From: Lottia gigantea
Lineage: Eukaryota; Mollusca; Gastropoda; Lottiidae
Reading direction: 5' to 3'
DNA: 64,000 nt
Assembly (NCBI RefSeq): GCF_000327385.1
Contig: NW_008710370.1
Span: 446,105 to 510,104, forward strand
Shown here: positions 63,969 to 64,000 of the stretch, piece after piece
How the letters are laid out: each line of letters starts with the position of its first letter
Position numbering within the stretch: the stretch's first letter is position 1
Translations under genes and position numbers: made by a program
Notes under the pieces: generated by a model
Told to the model about the DNA's origin: nothing
Database searches by the model: none
The model's input: only the letters and a program-made list of their open reading frames with translations

Positions 63969-64000
63969 GGGTTGCACTCGATTGGTGAGTTCTATTCCAT
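63969..64000. repeat. Terminus of a MITE cut by the window edge
   Basis: GGGTTGCACTCGATTGGTGA at the window edge matches the inverted ends of the element at 17806-17942. The rest lies outside. Confidence 0.6.

Larger units (their letters stand above)
60818..64000. other. RAB4 3' region and beyond, no gene seen
   Basis: The near part is probably the RAB4 3' UTR. Apart from the foldback MITE at 62591-62872 and the MITE end at 63969, I see AT-rich sequence without supportable exons or RNA genes. Open frames at 63122-63579 on the minus strand are unrecognised. Confidence 0.5.

Overview
This is an AT-rich, intron-rich animal nuclear window. The gene complement and the dense short repeats (foldback MITEs, tRNA-derived SINEs, minisatellites) suggest a lophotrochozoan, most likely a mollusc; that assignment is inference. 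Coding genes were assembled exon by exon from GT-AG boundaries, reading phase and recalled human family sequences; no search was run. I saw no retroviral or Polinton-like element, CRISPR array, rRNA or functional tRNA.

Layout. 1321-3126 (+): DMAC2-like complex I assembly protein, lacking its first exon. 3774-5040: repeat element carrying a ~92-bp satellite. 7528-19135 (-): PRPF39, 14 coding exons, introns packed with repeats. 20340-22856 (+): TMEM179. 22857-26500: intergenic, with two orphan exon-like segments on the minus strand. 26530-27496: 58-bp minisatellite ending at the start codon of an alpha-arrestin (ARRDC type), 27497-33803 (+). 35735-39358 (+): WDR20. 39359-45778: gene-poor, AT-rich, with inverted-repeat elements. 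45779-47612 (+): CCSAP. 48490-49010: 33-bp minisatellite. 50195-51590 (-): a three-exon gene for a 99-residue secreted six-cysteine protein that I do not recognise. 53791-56448 (-): an unfamiliar TPR-like plus J-domain gene with an apparent frame break. 57251-60817 (+): RAB4. 60818-64000: non-coding, ending inside the terminus of another MITE.

The genes are mostly housekeeping and do not form one pathway: U1 snRNP splicing (PRPF39), complex I assembly (DMAC2), USP12/46 deubiquitinase regulation (WDR20), ubiquitin-linked receptor trafficking (arrestin with PPxY), endosome recycling (RAB4) and spindle/cilium structure (CCSAP). Their linkage echoes human chromosomes: CCSAP and RAB4A are neighbours at 1q42.13, and PRPF39, WDR20 and TMEM179 all lie on chromosome 14q.

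The least explained items are the secreted six-cysteine protein, the TPR/J-domain gene, the minisatellite that runs into the arrestin start codon, and several perfect-arm inverted-repeat elements that look recently active.
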